A stretch of 64,000 bases of DNA from Paenibacillus sp. J5C2022 (GCF_025567625.1 NZ_JAOQJC010000012.1:105973-169972), one strand, 5' to 3'. Counted from the stretch's first letter, positions 9,051 through 18,285 are shown. A program made the numbers and translations. The notes: generated by a model from the sequence alone, not told the origin.

Positions 9051-9287
9051 ATGGCACGCATGTATCGGGTACTCGGCTTTTGGTGCTTAGTCATCGGACT
9101 AATGGCTTTCGCTGGCCATATGACGGAATTTGCTCTGCTGTTCTTCGCGCAAGCCGTCGCTTTCACATTTCTTGGCTACTTGAACTTCTCCGAAAGAACA
9201 TACATCATGATGTTCTGGGGATATATGGTGATTTCATTCGTTGGATTCACATATTGGTCCGTCTTCAAGTTGGACTTGCCGTTCTAA
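9051..9287 (+). CDS. DUF2626 family small membrane protein
   Basis: A 78-aa hydrophobic protein matching DUF2626 (YqgY-like) of Bacillales. The start is well supported by AAAGGGGG seven bases upstream. The sequence is nearly all membrane: VLGFWCLVIGLMAFAGHM, FALLFFAQAVAFTFLGYL and MMFWGYMVISFVGFTYW give three helices. The family is strongly conserved in spore formers but has no known function. It has its own promoter and is followed by a strong hairpin, so it is monocistronic. Confidence 0.88.
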   Translation: MARMYRVLGFWCLVIGLMAFAGHMTEFALLFFAQAVAFTFLGYLNFSERTYIMMFWGYMVISFVGFTYWSVFKLDLPF

Positions 9288-9310
9288 TCAAGCGCCACAA
9301 GAAAGTGCAG

Positions 9311-9352
9311 AAGAGGCCCGCAACAAGGATAATCCTTGTCGCGGGCCTCTTC
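9311..9352. terminator. Strong bidirectional terminator hairpin
   Basis: A roughly 20-bp stem with one mismatch (AAGAGGCCCGC on the left arm, GCGGGCCTCTT on the right) sits between the DUF2626 gene (+) and the methyltransferase (-). Pyrimidine-rich tails follow on both strands. Confidence 0.8.
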
Positions 9353-10497
9353 TAATCCTTCTCCAGGATCAGCACCCGGAACGCTTCGCCGATCCCGTCG
9401 CTAAGCAGAAGCTGGCGCAGTGAGCGATTGCTCCTCGCTTCCTCGCTGAAGGGATTGCTGTCGCGATGCTCAATCAGCAACTCCATGATGCCGTGGTTCA
9501 CCATGAACTGCTTCTGGCTCCCATCGAAGATGACACTGAACCCGGCATTGCGCGCCTCCGCCTTCAGATAGGAGAAGGAGACATGAGCTGTCATATCCTG
9601 CTGGCCCGGCCGCTGGAACGGCTGATCAGATGCCATATGGCGATAATAACACATCAGTGTGCCATCCATCCGGAAAGCTGCGCTATATTCCTCGGCGTCG
9701 TATCCGTAGTCGATAATGATGACTCTGCCCCGCTTCATCATTCCGCTGATCTCTCTTACCCACCGGCCCGCGCCCGGGCACAGCTCCGTAATCTGACCTT
9801 CACGTAGACGAATGCCGTCGCGATGCAGCCACTTGCGAAAGTCGGGATTCGTCATGGCCATCCGTACATAGCGGAAGTGGCCGTTCACAACTGCTACACC
9901 CAGCTCATAGAGATGCCCTCCCATTCGTTGGATACGGTGAACGGGGAATGCGTCCAGCAGTTCGTTCGCAAGAATAACGGCGGGCGCTTGTAGCGTCCCC
10001 TCGGCGTCCGCCAGCGCCTCCCGGGACGTTAGGCAATTAGCATGTGGCAGATGCAGCCTCGCAGCCTCCGCATGCGGGGGATAATCCTCCACGAGCTTCA
10101 TGCGGAACTTCTCTCTCCATAGCGGCAGACGCTTCTTCCATTCTGCAGCAATCTGCGCAGACAGCCTTCCCGTCCCCGCCCCCCATTCCACGAACGTTAG
10201 GGGCTGAGGACCTTCCTTCGCATAGTCCATCACATAGGAAGCAATGACTGCCGCCAGTCCGGCTCCAACGGCCGAGCTTGTATAGAAGTCGCCTTCTTTC
10301 CCGATTCTGATCTCGCCTTGCCGATAATAGCCGTATTCCTCATCGTACAGGCACATCGCCATATAATCATGGAAGGTGATGCACGAGGCGCAGCGAGCCG
10401 CTCCCAGTTCATCGCTATACGCGCCTTGATGCCTCGAACGGACGATGATGCGTTCGATTTTCTGTTCAAGAGCGCTTTCGGATTGCACATTTGCCAT
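9352..10497 (-). CDS. MidA/NDUFAF7-family SAM-dependent methyltransferase
   Basis: Putative protein-arginine-type methyltransferase of the DUF185/MidA family, whose eukaryotic member NDUFAF7 methylates a complex I subunit; the bacterial target is unknown. The ATG at 10497 with AAGGAG is better than the frame's first ATG at 10521, giving 381 aa. Family signatures: ITFHDYMAMCLYDEEYGYY near the N-terminus, GDFYTSSAVG, the SAM-binding EWGAGTGRLSAQIA, LANELLDAFPVHRI, and IIDYGYDAEEY. All motifs for an intact enzyme are present. It shares a short divergent promoter region with the secreted protein gene at 10581. Confidence 0.88.
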   Translation of the reverse strand: MANVQSESALEQKIERIIVRSRHQGAYSDELGAARCASCITFHDYMAMCLYDEEYGYYRQGEIRIGKEGDFYTSSAVGAGLAAVIASYVMDYAKEGPQPLTFVEWGAGTGRLSAQIAAEWKKRLPLWREKFRMKLVEDYPPHAEAARLHLPHANCLTSREALADAEGTLQAPAVILANELLDAFPVHRIQRMGGHLYELGVAVVNGHFRYVRMAMTNPDFRKWLHRDGIRLREGQITELCPGAGRWVREISGMMKRGRVIIIDYGYDAEEYSAAFRMDGTLMCYYRHMASDQPFQRPGQQDMTAHVSFSYLKAEARNAGFSVIFDGSQKQFMVNHGIMELLIEHRDSNPFSEEARSNRSLRQLLLSDGIGEAFRVLILEKD

Positions 10498-10580
10498 TGC
10501 GAGATTTCTCCTTTTCCGCATCTAAGATATAATGAAGAAGGCGGACGCATACACTTATTGCTGAGGGAGGAGGATGCCGC

Positions 10581-11687
10581 TTGAAAAAAATGATGCCATA
10601 CGTTAATGCAAAAACCGCCTTCATCCTGTTCCTGATCAGCGCGCTGCTCGCTCTGCGAATGCCCGTTATGGCAGAGTCGACCGCGCCAGACGCCGCTACC
10701 GACGATGTACATGCCCTGCTGGAAAAAAGTCTGTCTGTCGTTGAAATCGACCGCGAGATTGAAGCGATCCGCGCACAGATGAAAGAATTGAAGCATACGA
10801 TGCAACTGGCACAAGACGGACTGGAACGGCAGGAAGCCGATATTGCGACAAAGCGGGACGATGCAGGCAAAGTACTCCGCGCTTATTATATGGGTGACCG
10901 CGATATGCTGTATGTCGGCTTGCTGTCTTCGAAATCATGGACGACCTTCCTATCCATCATCGATTACATCGATATTATCGTAAGCAAGGACAGGCATACG
11001 CTTCATTCTTACATAGACAAGTATCGCGATATGCAAGAAGGCTATCGTCAGCTGGAAGATAAAGAAAATGAGCTCGCTGCCGTCGAGCAGCGGCTTCAGG
11101 AGCAGCGGGAGCGCGTTCTCGCCCTGGAAGCGCAGCTGGAAGAAGAGCTGCAGGGACGAACCGATGCCGACCGCATACGACTGCTGATGGGGGAGCTGAC
11201 CCGATCCTGGGAAGAAAAAGGTCTGGCAAAAGTGAAAGAATACTTCCAGGCGCTGGCCGGCGCCATGCAGGAGCTGCCCGGCTGGATAAGCGACAATAAA
11301 GATATGCTGGATAACCAGGGGTTCCAATACACTATCACAGTTCCAGAAGGGGAGCTGAATGCCTTCCTTCAGGAACAAGACGAGCGATTCAAGCACTTTG
11401 CATTCCAATTCCTGGACGGCTCCGTTACGGCCTACGGCAACAAGGACGGCATGGAGATCTCTGTATCGGGACATTACACCGTGGAAGACGAGCCGGTGAA
11501 CGGCATTCTGTTCCACGTTGACAAGCTGCTGTACAACGGCTTCTCGCTTCCCGACACGACTCGACGATCGCTGGAAGAGGAATTCGATCTGGGCTTCTAT
11601 CCGCAGCTGCTCCTCTCCTTCTTGAAGGCGAAGGACGTCGAAGCCAAGGACGGCAAGCTGACGATCAAGCTGTCCATCAGCCTATAA
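10581..11687 (+). CDS. Secreted coiled-coil protein (PcsB/CwlO-type N-terminus)
   Basis: Exported protein of unknown function. The TTG at 10581 has GGGAGGAGG eight bases upstream; 368 aa. A signal peptide (FILFLISALLALRMPVMA) is cleaved around residue 31. Residues of about 45-200 form a long charged coiled coil resembling the helical domain of PcsB/CwlO-type hydrolases (EAIRAQMKELKHTMQLAQDG, then VEQRLQEQRERVLALEAQL). Unlike those proteins it has no NlpC/P60, CHAP or LytM domain; the C-terminal 150 residues are a mixed fold I do not recognise. It could regulate a cell-wall hydrolase or act at the sporulation septum; both are guesses. Confidence 0.75.
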   Translation: MKKMMPYVNAKTAFILFLISALLALRMPVMAESTAPDAATDDVHALLEKSLSVVEIDREIEAIRAQMKELKHTMQLAQDGLERQEADIATKRDDAGKVLRAYYMGDRDMLYVGLLSSKSWTTFLSIIDYIDIIVSKDRHTLHSYIDKYRDMQEGYRQLEDKENELAAVEQRLQEQRERVLALEAQLEEELQGRTDADRIRLLMGELTRSWEEKGLAKVKEYFQALAGAMQELPGWISDNKDMLDNQGFQYTITVPEGELNAFLQEQDERFKHFAFQFLDGSVTAYGNKDGMEISVSGHYTVEDEPVNGILFHVDKLLYNGFSLPDTTRRSLEEEFDLGFYPQLLLSFLKAKDVEAKDGKLTIKLSISL

Positions 11688-11705
11688 GGACGGCGAGGGG
11701 TTGCC

Positions 11706-12917
11706 TCATTCCGGGCGTGCAGCTCCTTCGCCGCTCGGATGGGCAAGCTCCGCTATGAAAGCGTCCATCGCAATTTCCTTCCGCGCATAACGGCCCCACA
11801 GCCCTTCCAAGAGTCGCTTTCGATCCGGCCAGCCGGGATCGGTCTTATACAGCTGCTGTTCCTCCTCCATATAAGCGAGCGCCGGGAAACTTCGTCCTCC
11901 CTGCTGCACCATCGCTTCAATCCATTGCATCGCTTCCTGCTCCGCTTGACAGTCGGCCCCAATGACGTAGCTGCTGCCGCTAATCCAGGGATGCGCAAAG
12001 CCCTTCTGATCGACGATCAACGATCTCTTGACGGCATTATCCAGCCCTTCGTACATGTGCCACGGAAGGATGAGCGACAGCAATCTGTCCTCCTTGATCG
12101 CTTGCATTATCTGATTCAATTGCTGCAAGCTAAGCGTCCCGATTCGTTCCTGCTGGGCGCTCAGCCATATAAGCCGCTCCTGCTGCTCTCCGGTCATCTC
12201 CAGCTTCATGGCTGAAGCTTCCTCATCCTTCCTGAACTTCTCCAGCCATACCAGCAGCTGCTCTATATCGTCCGGACTGAGATTGAGCAGCGTCGCTTCC
12301 TCCTCGCCTTCGGAGAGTAGCTGAACCAGTGCAAGGAACGAGCCCCAATCTTGCGGCTCCTCCGACATTCCCGCCTCTGCCAGCATGGACTTGTTCCACA
12401 ATAATGCATAGGGATTGATATCGTAGGGCACGCCCCACAAATATCCGTTCCACTTCAACGGCTCCAGCCACCCGCTCGCGTGCTGCGGCAGCCCTTCGTT
12501 CGCAAGCTTGCTGTCTACGGGCTTCAAGAATCCTCGAACCGCGAATGGCATCACCCATTCGTTATGCAGCAGCAGCATATCGGCTCCGTCTCCAACGCTG
12601 CTGTTCCGCTCCCAGTTATCGTGTGCGGAGGAGAAGTCGGGTTCATTCGTTAGATGGACGACAATATGGGGATGGTCGGCCATGAAGGTGCGATTCCTTC
12701 TTTGAAGCTCAAGGAATTGCTCCGCCGTTACGGAAACGCTTGCATGAAGCTCGACAACGGGCTTGTCCGGCAAGGGGCCGTCGAAGCCCGAGAACGCTTC
12801 GTATCCTTGCGGCGGACTCGGCAGACTGCTCTGTATGGAGCGTGAATACGGAATAAGCAGCAATGAAGACAATAACAGAACAACGACGATAAGAGGCACA
12901 TACTTCCGAGGAGACAC
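11706..12917 (-). CDS. Membrane-anchored solute-binding protein homologue
   Basis: Family 1 extracellular solute-binding fold, 403 aa, starting at a GTG with AAGGAGG seven bases upstream. The N-terminus is an uncleaved-looking anchor (YVPLIVVVLLLSSLLLIPYS) and there is no lipobox cysteine, unusual for this class in Gram-positives. The fold is recognisable from LEPLKWNGYLWGVPYDINPY, ALLWNKSMLAEAGM, EPQDWGSFLALVQLL and the late ISGSSYVIGADCQAEQEAMQ. No permease or ATPase genes are nearby, so it may be an orphan receptor or chaperone-like binding protein rather than part of an importer. It is convergent with the coiled-coil gene (18 bp apart). Confidence 0.8.
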   Translation of the reverse strand: MSPRKYVPLIVVVLLLSSLLLIPYSRSIQSSLPSPPQGYEAFSGFDGPLPDKPVVELHASVSVTAEQFLELQRRNRTFMADHPHIVVHLTNEPDFSSAHDNWERNSSVGDGADMLLLHNEWVMPFAVRGFLKPVDSKLANEGLPQHASGWLEPLKWNGYLWGVPYDINPYALLWNKSMLAEAGMSEEPQDWGSFLALVQLLSEGEEEATLLNLSPDDIEQLLVWLEKFRKDEEASAMKLEMTGEQQERLIWLSAQQERIGTLSLQQLNQIMQAIKEDRLLSLILPWHMYEGLDNAVKRSLIVDQKGFAHPWISGSSYVIGADCQAEQEAMQWIEAMVQQGGRSFPALAYMEEEQQLYKTDPGWPDRKRLLEGLWGRYARKEIAMDAFIAELAHPSGEGAARPE

Positions 12918-13000
12918 ACGGCTCCTCCTTTCCTTTTCCTGCTCTTATATATGCTATAGAATACCAATATTTATCAGCTTGTGGCAAGGCTTTACCAGCA

Positions 13001-13029
13001 GAAAAGACGGCTGCAGGGCGCAGCCGCCT
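13001..13029 (-). terminator. Terminator of phoH
   Basis: On the minus strand a GC-rich 9-bp stem (GGCGGCTGC with GCAGCCGTC) and a five-base loop are followed by TTTTCT. It lies 18 bases past the phoH stop. Confidence 0.8.
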
Positions 13030-13046
13030 TGCTGTTCTCCCCCTTA

Positions 13047-14387
13047 TTACAACAGATCCGCCGCCAGCTGCGCCAGCTTGGAGCGCTCCCCTTTCTCCAG
13101 CATGACATGGCCGCTTATCCCCTCAAGCTTGAATCTCTCTACGATATGGGACAATCCGTTGCTGACGGAATCCAGATAAGGATGATCGATCTGCTCCGGA
13201 TCGCCCATCAACACGATTTTGCTGCCTTCCCCGACACGCGAGACAATTGTCTTCACCTCATGTCTTGTCAGGTTTTGAGCTTCGTCGATAATGATGAATT
13301 GCCCCGGAATAGAGCGACCGCGAATATACGTCAGCGCTTCAACCTGGATGCTTCCCATGCCCATTAATATTTTTTCAATATCGCCGGATTTCTTCGTATC
13401 GAACAGAAACTCCAGATTATCGTAGATAGGCTGCATCCATGGCCTCAGCTTCTCTTCTTTCTCCCCCGGCAGATAGCCAATATCCTTCCCCATCGGGACA
13501 ACCGGTCTGGCAATCAACAGCTTCTTATACTTATGCTCATCCTCCACCTTCATCAGGCCTGCTGCCAGCGCAAGCAGGGTTTTGCCTGTGCCGGCCTTTC
13601 CAGACAAAGTGACGAGCGGTATATCGTCGCTGAGGAGCAGCTCCAACGCCATGCGCTGCTGGGCGTTGCGGGCCGTAATCCCCCACACGGGATCGTTGCT
13701 CAGATACAAAGGTTCAAGTCTCGCTCCATCTGAGCTAACCTTCAGCAGCGCCGACTTGTTCGTTCCCATCTCGTCCCGCAAAATAACGAATTCGTTAGGT
13801 CTTGGCATCGACTTTAATTGCAGTTGATTGACACTCAGAAATCGGAACGTATAAAATTCATCGATAACGGCAGGATGGACGAACAAGGTAACGCAGCCCG
13901 TATAAGCATCTGATGCCGGCGCAATTTGATCCGACAGATAATCCTGGGCTTTCAGCCCCAGTACGTCCGCCTTAATACGTACGAGCACATCTTTGCTGAC
14001 GAGTACGATTTCCCGTTTATCGGCTTTCGCTGCAGCGTCTTCTTGCTCCAGCTGATAATTCAGGGCGACGGCCAGTATCCGATTGTCGTTGGACATGTCG
14101 CCGAACATTTCCTGTACGCGCATAAAGCTGCGATGATTCAATTCTACTTTCAGCAGTCCGCCGTTCTGTAGGGGAATGCCTTCGTGAAGATGCCCCTGAC
14201 GGCGCATGCCGTCCAGCAGGCGGGATACGGTCCGGGCGTTGCGTCCAAGCTCATCGGCTAATCTTTTCTTGGAGTCGATTTCCTCCAGTACGATCGCGGG
14301 AATGATCACTTCATTGTCTTCGAAGGCGAATATGGCCTGTGGGTCATGAAGCAGCACATTGGTATCGAGCACGAATATTTTTTTCAT
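13047..14387 (-). CDS. PhoH/YlaK family PIN-domain ATPase
   Basis: Two-domain protein of the PhoH2/YlaK type: an N-terminal PIN-like nuclease domain followed by a PhoH P-loop ATPase; studied relatives act as RNA helicase/nucleases. The start at 14387 (GGAGG eight bases upstream) gives MKKIFVLDTNVLLHDP, the PIN start with its first Asp; an upstream in-frame ATG at 14423 lacks an RBS. The PIN domain continues with VLEEIDSKK and NDNRILAVAL. The ATPase has Walker A SGKAGTGKTLLALA near residue 260, ARPVVPMGKDIGYLPG, FIIIDEAQNLTRHE and GSKIVLMGDPEQID. Synteny with typA and ylaH follows the B. subtilis yla cluster. Length 446 aa, as expected. Confidence 0.93.
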   Translation of the reverse strand: MKKIFVLDTNVLLHDPQAIFAFEDNEVIIPAIVLEEIDSKKRLADELGRNARTVSRLLDGMRRQGHLHEGIPLQNGGLLKVELNHRSFMRVQEMFGDMSNDNRILAVALNYQLEQEDAAAKADKREIVLVSKDVLVRIKADVLGLKAQDYLSDQIAPASDAYTGCVTLFVHPAVIDEFYTFRFLSVNQLQLKSMPRPNEFVILRDEMGTNKSALLKVSSDGARLEPLYLSNDPVWGITARNAQQRMALELLLSDDIPLVTLSGKAGTGKTLLALAAGLMKVEDEHKYKKLLIARPVVPMGKDIGYLPGEKEEKLRPWMQPIYDNLEFLFDTKKSGDIEKILMGMGSIQVEALTYIRGRSIPGQFIIIDEAQNLTRHEVKTIVSRVGEGSKIVLMGDPEQIDHPYLDSVSNGLSHIVERFKLEGISGHVMLEKGERSKLAQLAADLL

Positions 14388-14471
14388 GAAAGAAACCTCC
14401 CGGCATATCGATGATAGTTGCAATAGTCATTCCGATTGTTAAGATGCGGTAAACCTCCCCTTAAGACGCAA

Positions 14472-14501
14472 GAAAGCCTAGTGAATAATCACTAGGCTTT
14501 C
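14472..14501. terminator. Perfect 13-bp hairpin downstream of the LCP gene and small ORF
   Basis: GAAAGCCTAGTGA (14472-14484) pairs perfectly with 14489-14501 around a four-base loop. On the minus strand it is followed by TTGCGTCTT, a weak T-tract. The TAG stop of the small ORF at 14492-14629 lies within the stem, which is common for genes ending at a terminator. Confidence 0.6.
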
Positions 14502-14629
14502 CATATGACACGCCAAGGGGCAAACTTGTCCTCATGGCATCCTCGATTCAACTTGCACGGGAAGACTTGAAACAGCTTCATCCGACGTTCCTTATTGCTG
14601 CGCCAGCTAGTCATGTTCACATCCATCAT
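14492..14629 (-). CDS. Hypothetical 45-aa basic protein
   Basis: Short reading frame between phoH and the LCP gene. The ATG at 14629 is preceded by GGGGAGG with an eight-base spacer, a near-ideal RBS, and the stop lies inside a perfect terminator hairpin. A TATAAT box at 14676-14681 lies about 45 bp upstream (no convincing -35), inside and just past the end of the LCP gene. The protein is basic, begins MMDVNMTSWRSNKERRMK, and has two cysteines (in FPCKLNRGCHED) and two tryptophans, with no signal or membrane segment. I do not recognise the family. RBS, promoter-like box and terminator together argue for a real small protein, but similar sequences in other genomes would be needed to be sure. 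Confidence 0.5.
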   Translation of the reverse strand: MMDVNMTSWRSNKERRMKLFQVFPCKLNRGCHEDKFAPWRVIWKA

Positions 14630-14687
14630 TGCGAGGACCTCCCCAGAATGGATTAGATAGGGCTGTTCTAGCCTTATTATAGCTATT

Positions 14688-15770
14688 TTATTCTGCAGCG
14701 TCTACGGGCATTCCCATTTTTGCCTGCAGTTCATTCCTCGCCTTCTGAAGGCTTTCTTCATTAATATAGACGAATGGACTCTTCCAGTTGCCTTCCAGCG
14801 GCATGAAGGTCAGATCGCTGCTCTTGATGCCCAAATATGTATTAATCATCCGGCTAATTTCCTTCTCGGGCATATCGGTCTGCACGTTCTCGCTCATCTT
14901 CTCGATGATGCTGCCGATTTTGGAGACTCCGCCTACGGTCATCAGCTTGTCCACCAGCGCACCGACTACCTCGCTCTGCCGTCGGTTCCGGTCGAAATCG
15001 CTCGACATGTTGGTGCCATCGTTGGATTGGCGGTATCTGACGAAATCGAGCGTCTGCTTGCCGTCCAGCTTCTGTTCGCCCTTCTGCAAGTCGATATTGG
15101 TGCCATCATGGGAGTCCGTATATTTCATGCGCATATCGACATACACGTCGATGCCGCCGAGCAGATCCACCGTGTCCTCGAAGCCCTTGAAGTTGACGAG
15201 CGTCGCGTACTTGACATCAATGCCGAATAGCTTGCCGAGCACGTTGCGGAACTCTTCCTTCGCTGCGATCGCCGCTTCTTCCTTATCTTTCCCCTCGTTG
15301 CGGGCCGCCATGAAGAAGTCCGCATAGAATCGGTTCGCTTTCCTGCCGCGATAGCCATCCACTTCGATCAGTGTATCCCGGGGAATGGACACGATAGAGG
15401 CCGACTTGGATTCCGGATCGAATGAAGCCACCATCAACACGTCGGTATTCAATCCTCCGCCTCCCGAGCGGGAATCAATGCCCATGATAACCATGGATAC
15501 CGGCTTCTTCTTGACGGATTCCTTCACAGGCACCGGAGTGACTATCGTTTCATCCACAATGGAGATGGTATCGAAGGCTTCGTCTGTCTTTAACAGCAAA
15601 TAACTGAGCCAGCCTGCAATCGCCAGCATTAAGCCGAGCAGAAGAAAAAAAAGCGTGATAAAAAACACCTTCAGCTTGCTTTTTCGTTTTTTCGGCTTTG
15701 GACGCTTGGGCGGTTTGGAGCCCCTCATCGTTGATCGGGGAGGCATTGTAGAAGATTGACCTTGACTCAT
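14688..15770 (-). CDS. LytR-CpsA-Psr (LCP) family cell-wall ligase
   Basis: Membrane-anchored phosphotransferase that attaches teichoic acids or other glycopolymers from a lipid carrier to peptidoglycan. The 360-aa protein has a basic proline-rich cytoplasmic tail, one transmembrane helix (FFITLFFLLLGLMLAIAGWL), and an extracellular LCP domain. Family residues are visible: MGIDSR near the start of the domain, GLNTDVLMVAS, SIPRDTLIEVDGY, NRFYADFF, LLGGIDVYVDM and LDFVRYRQSNDGTNMSSDFDR with the conserved Arg cluster. The RBS is weak (GGGG, then GCAGG near the ATG). It reads in the same direction as the genes from typA to phoH and may be part of that transcript. Confidence 0.93.
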   Translation of the reverse strand: MSQGQSSTMPPRSTMRGSKPPKRPKPKKRKSKLKVFFITLFFLLLGLMLAIAGWLSYLLLKTDEAFDTISIVDETIVTPVPVKESVKKKPVSMVIMGIDSRSGGGGLNTDVLMVASFDPESKSASIVSIPRDTLIEVDGYRGRKANRFYADFFMAARNEGKDKEEAAIAAKEEFRNVLGKLFGIDVKYATLVNFKGFEDTVDLLGGIDVYVDMRMKYTDSHDGTNIDLQKGEQKLDGKQTLDFVRYRQSNDGTNMSSDFDRNRRQSEVVGALVDKLMTVGGVSKIGSIIEKMSENVQTDMPEKEISRMINTYLGIKSSDLTFMPLEGNWKSPFVYINEESLQKARNELQAKMGMPVDAAE

Positions 15771-15786
15771 TGACCTGCAAGCCCCT

Positions 15787-16059
15787 TTAGTTGAATTTCG
15801 GATTGGCGTTAATGTCCAGAAGCAGCTGTTCCCCCGCTTCGCGGGGAATCAGCTGCAGCTTGGACTTGCCGTTCTTCTCGTATTTCACATAAATCATCGT
15901 ATCGTCGGTTCGCGAAATCTCGGCGGAAGTGATGGCATGATCCTCGCTCAGCACGTCCAGGAAAAACTCCAGCGTCTTGCGGGCCGCTTCGTCCTCCGGG
16001 CGCGCATCTGCGACAACCCGGATTTGCAGCCAATTGAACAATGCGTCTTCCTCTCTCAC
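15787..16059 (-). CDS. Hypothetical 90-aa protein
   Basis: Small soluble protein that I do not recognise. A GTG at 16059 lies eight bases after GGAGG and is preferred to the in-frame GTG at 16068, which abuts the RBS; the product begins MREEDALFNWLQIRVVAD. It looks like a compact alpha/beta domain: a strand, a helix (EDEAARKTLEFFLDVLSED), then three strands (ISRTDDTMIYVKYEKNG and KSKLQLIPR). No cysteines, signal peptide or membrane segment. It lies 17 bp upstream of the LCP gene and downstream of ylaH, within the leftward typA-ylaH group, so it is probably cotranscribed with them. Confidence 0.75.
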   Translation of the reverse strand: MREEDALFNWLQIRVVADARPEDEAARKTLEFFLDVLSEDHAITSAEISRTDDTMIYVKYEKNGKSKLQLIPREAGEQLLLDINANPKFN

Positions 16060-16094
16060 ACGCCGCACCTCCGAAACTGCGATTTGTAAGGCCG

Positions 16095-16370
16095 CTAACC
16101 GCTCTTCTTCCGATACTTGTCATAGAGCTGACGTCCGCGCAGCATCAGCATCATCAATACAGCGATGCCCATGCATTGGATGATGGGGAGCTTGTCTACT
16201 TGAAGAATCATAAGGACGAAGCTACCGATCGCCATGACGACATAGACAAGGACTTCCTTCAGCAGAGGAAGTCTTGCCTGCGGACGGAATACACTGTTGA
16301 AAATATAGATGGTGAACGCCAGTATAAGCACGTAAGATACAAGCTTATGCTCGCTCAGCCATTCCTGCAT
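16095..16370 (-). CDS. YlaH-like membrane protein
   Basis: A 91-aa protein of the YlaH-like family (PF14036), starting after GGAGGAATCAATC. Three hydrophobic segments are visible: LVSYVLILAFTIYIFNSVF, EVLVYVVMAIGSFVLMILQV and IIQCMGIAVLMMLML, with a basic C-terminal tail RQLYDKYRKKSG. Its function is unknown. It follows typA with a 28-bp gap, as ylaH follows ylaG (typA) in Bacillus subtilis, and the conserved neighbourhood is the main support for the name. Confidence 0.87.
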   Translation of the reverse strand: MQEWLSEHKLVSYVLILAFTIYIFNSVFRPQARLPLLKEVLVYVVMAIGSFVLMILQVDKLPIIQCMGIAVLMMLMLRGRQLYDKYRKKSG

Positions 16371-16398
16371 GATTGATTCCTCCTGTCATGCCGCCAGG

Positions 16399-18240
16399 CT
16401 ACACGCCCGCTTGCGCCATTTTGCGTTGCTTCTCCGCACGATCGCGATCGCCCTTGTTCAACAGCTTCTTGCGAAGGCGTATCGTCTTCGGCGTAATCTC
16501 GCAATATTCGTCATCGTTCAAGTATTCCAGCGCTTGCTCAAGCGAGAACAATCGAGGCGTCTTCAGCTTGACGGTATCGTCCTTGCCGGCAGAGCGTACG
16601 TTGGTCAGTTGCTTCTCCTTGCAAATATTGACGATAATGTCGTTATCCCGATTATGCTCTCCGACGATCATGCCTTCGTAGACCTCTGTGCCCGGCTCCA
16701 TGAACAGAATGCCGCGGTCTTCTACGCCAAGCATGCCGTAGAACGTGGACGTACCGTTCTCGCTGCTAACCAGCACACCTTGATGGCGGCCGCCGACGGA
16801 AGAGCCCACAAGCGGTCCGTACTTGTCGAAGGCATGGTTCATAATGCCGTACCCGCGCGTAAGCGTCAGGAACGACGTGCGGTAGCCGATCAAGCCGCGA
16901 GCCGGAATAATAAACTCCAGACGAACTTGGCCGTTGCCGTTGTTGATCATATTGACCATCTCGGCTTTGCGCATGCCAAGGCTTTCCATGACCGCGCCCA
17001 TGCTTTCCTCCGGCACATCGATCAGCAAGCGCTCATACGGCTCCTGCTTCATGCCGTCTACTTCCTTCACGATGACTTCCGGCTTGGACACTTGCAGTTC
17101 GTAGCCTTCGCGCCGCATATTCTCGATCAGAATACCCAGATGCAGCTCGCCGCGTCCGGATACGATGAATGCGTCGGGGCTGTCCGTCTCGTCCACCCGC
17201 AGCGCGACGTCCGTCTCCAGCTCCTTGAACAGACGCTCGCGAAGCTTGCGGGACGTCACCCACTTGCCTTCGCGGCCCGCGAAAGGACTGTTGTTGACAA
17301 GAAACGTCATTTGCAGCGTCGGCTCGTCGATTTTGAGCACCGGCAGCGCTTCTGGATGCGCAGGATCGGCTATCGTCTCGCCGATATTGATCTCCCTGAT
17401 GCCGGCAATGGCGACAATATCTCCCGCTCCAGCCTCGGCCACCTCGATTCGCTTCAGTCCCTGGAAGCCGAACAGCTTCTCGATTCGCGCCGACTTCGTC
17501 ACTCCTTCGCGATTAATGACGGCGACCGGCTGGCCTTGCTTGATCTTGCCTCTGTTCACGCGGCCGATCGCGATCCGTCCCAGATATTCGTTATAGTCAA
17601 GCAATGTAACCAGAAACTGCAGCGGCTCGTCGACCTTCTCGGTTGGCGAAGGAATATGCTCCACAATCGTATCGTAGAGCGCCTGCATATTCTCGTCCTG
17701 CTTTTCGGGGTCCATGCTTGAAGTGCCCATCAGTGCGGAGGCATAGACGACCGGGAAGTCCAGCTGATCGTCGTTCGCGCCAAGCTCGATGAACAAGTCC
17801 AGCACCTCGTCGATGACCTCCACCGGCCTTGCGTTCGGTCGGTCGATTTTGTTTACGACGACAATTGGCGTCAATTGGTGCTCCAGCGCTTTGCGAAGGA
17901 CGAATTTCGTCTGCGGCATACAGCCTTCGAAGGCGTCCACCACGAGCAGGACGCCATCCACCATTTTCATAATCCGTTCCACTTCGCCGCCGAAGTCGGC
18001 GTGTCCTGGCGTATCAACGATGTTGATCAGGTAGTCCTTGTAATTGATGGCCGTATTTTTGGCCAGAATCGTAATGCCGCGTTCTCTCTCCAGATCGTTG
18101 GAGTCCATGGCGCGCTCCTGAATCGATTCGTTGTCTCTGTACGTGCCGGATTGCTGAAGCAGCTTGTCCACCAAGGTCGTCTTGCCGTGATCGACGTGCG
18201 CGATGATGGCAATGTTGCGTAAGTTTTCTCTAGCTTGCAT
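16399..18240 (-). CDS. typA: Translational GTPase TypA/BipA
   Basis: Ribosome-associated GTPase of the EF-G superfamily, involved in 50S assembly and stress or cold adaptation. The 613-aa length is typical. The G domain shows G1 [15 protein letters not shown], the switch region [16 protein letters not shown]3 [14 protein letters not shown], and G4 NKIDRPNA. Downstream are the EF-G-like domains ([22 protein letters not shown]) and the TypA-specific C-terminal domain with [21 protein letters not shown] and [16 protein letters not shown]. The start ATG has GGAG at a rather long spacing of 13 bases. ylaH follows. Confidence 0.97.
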   Translation of the reverse strand: MQARENLRNIAIIAHVDHGKTTLVDKLLQQSGTYRDNESIQERAMDSNDLERERGITILAKNTAINYKDYLINIVDTPGHADFGGEVERIMKMVDGVLLVVDAFEGCMPQTKFVLRKALEHQLTPIVVVNKIDRPNARPVEVIDEVLDLFIELGANDDQLDFPVVYASALMGTSSMDPEKQDENMQALYDTIVEHIPSPTEKVDEPLQFLVTLLDYNEYLGRIAIGRVNRGKIKQGQPVAVINREGVTKSARIEKLFGFQGLKRIEVAEAGAGDIVAIAGIREINIGETIADPAHPEALPVLKIDEPTLQMTFLVNNSPFAGREGKWVTSRKLRERLFKELETDVALRVDETDSPDAFIVSGRGELHLGILIENMRREGYELQVSKPEVIVKEVDGMKQEPYERLLIDVPEESMGAVMESLGMRKAEMVNMINNGNGQVRLEFIIPARGLIGYRTSFLTLTRGYGIMNHAFDKYGPLVGSSVGGRHQGVLVSSENGTSTFYGMLGVEDRGILFMEPGTEVYEGMIVGEHNRDNDIIVNICKEKQLTNVRSAGKDDTVKLKTPRLFSLEQALEYLNDDEYCEITPKTIRLRKKLLNKGDRDRAEKQRKMAQAGV

Positions 18241-18285
18241 TTGAAATAATCCACTCCACTATTTAATTTTTTGTATAACACTCGC

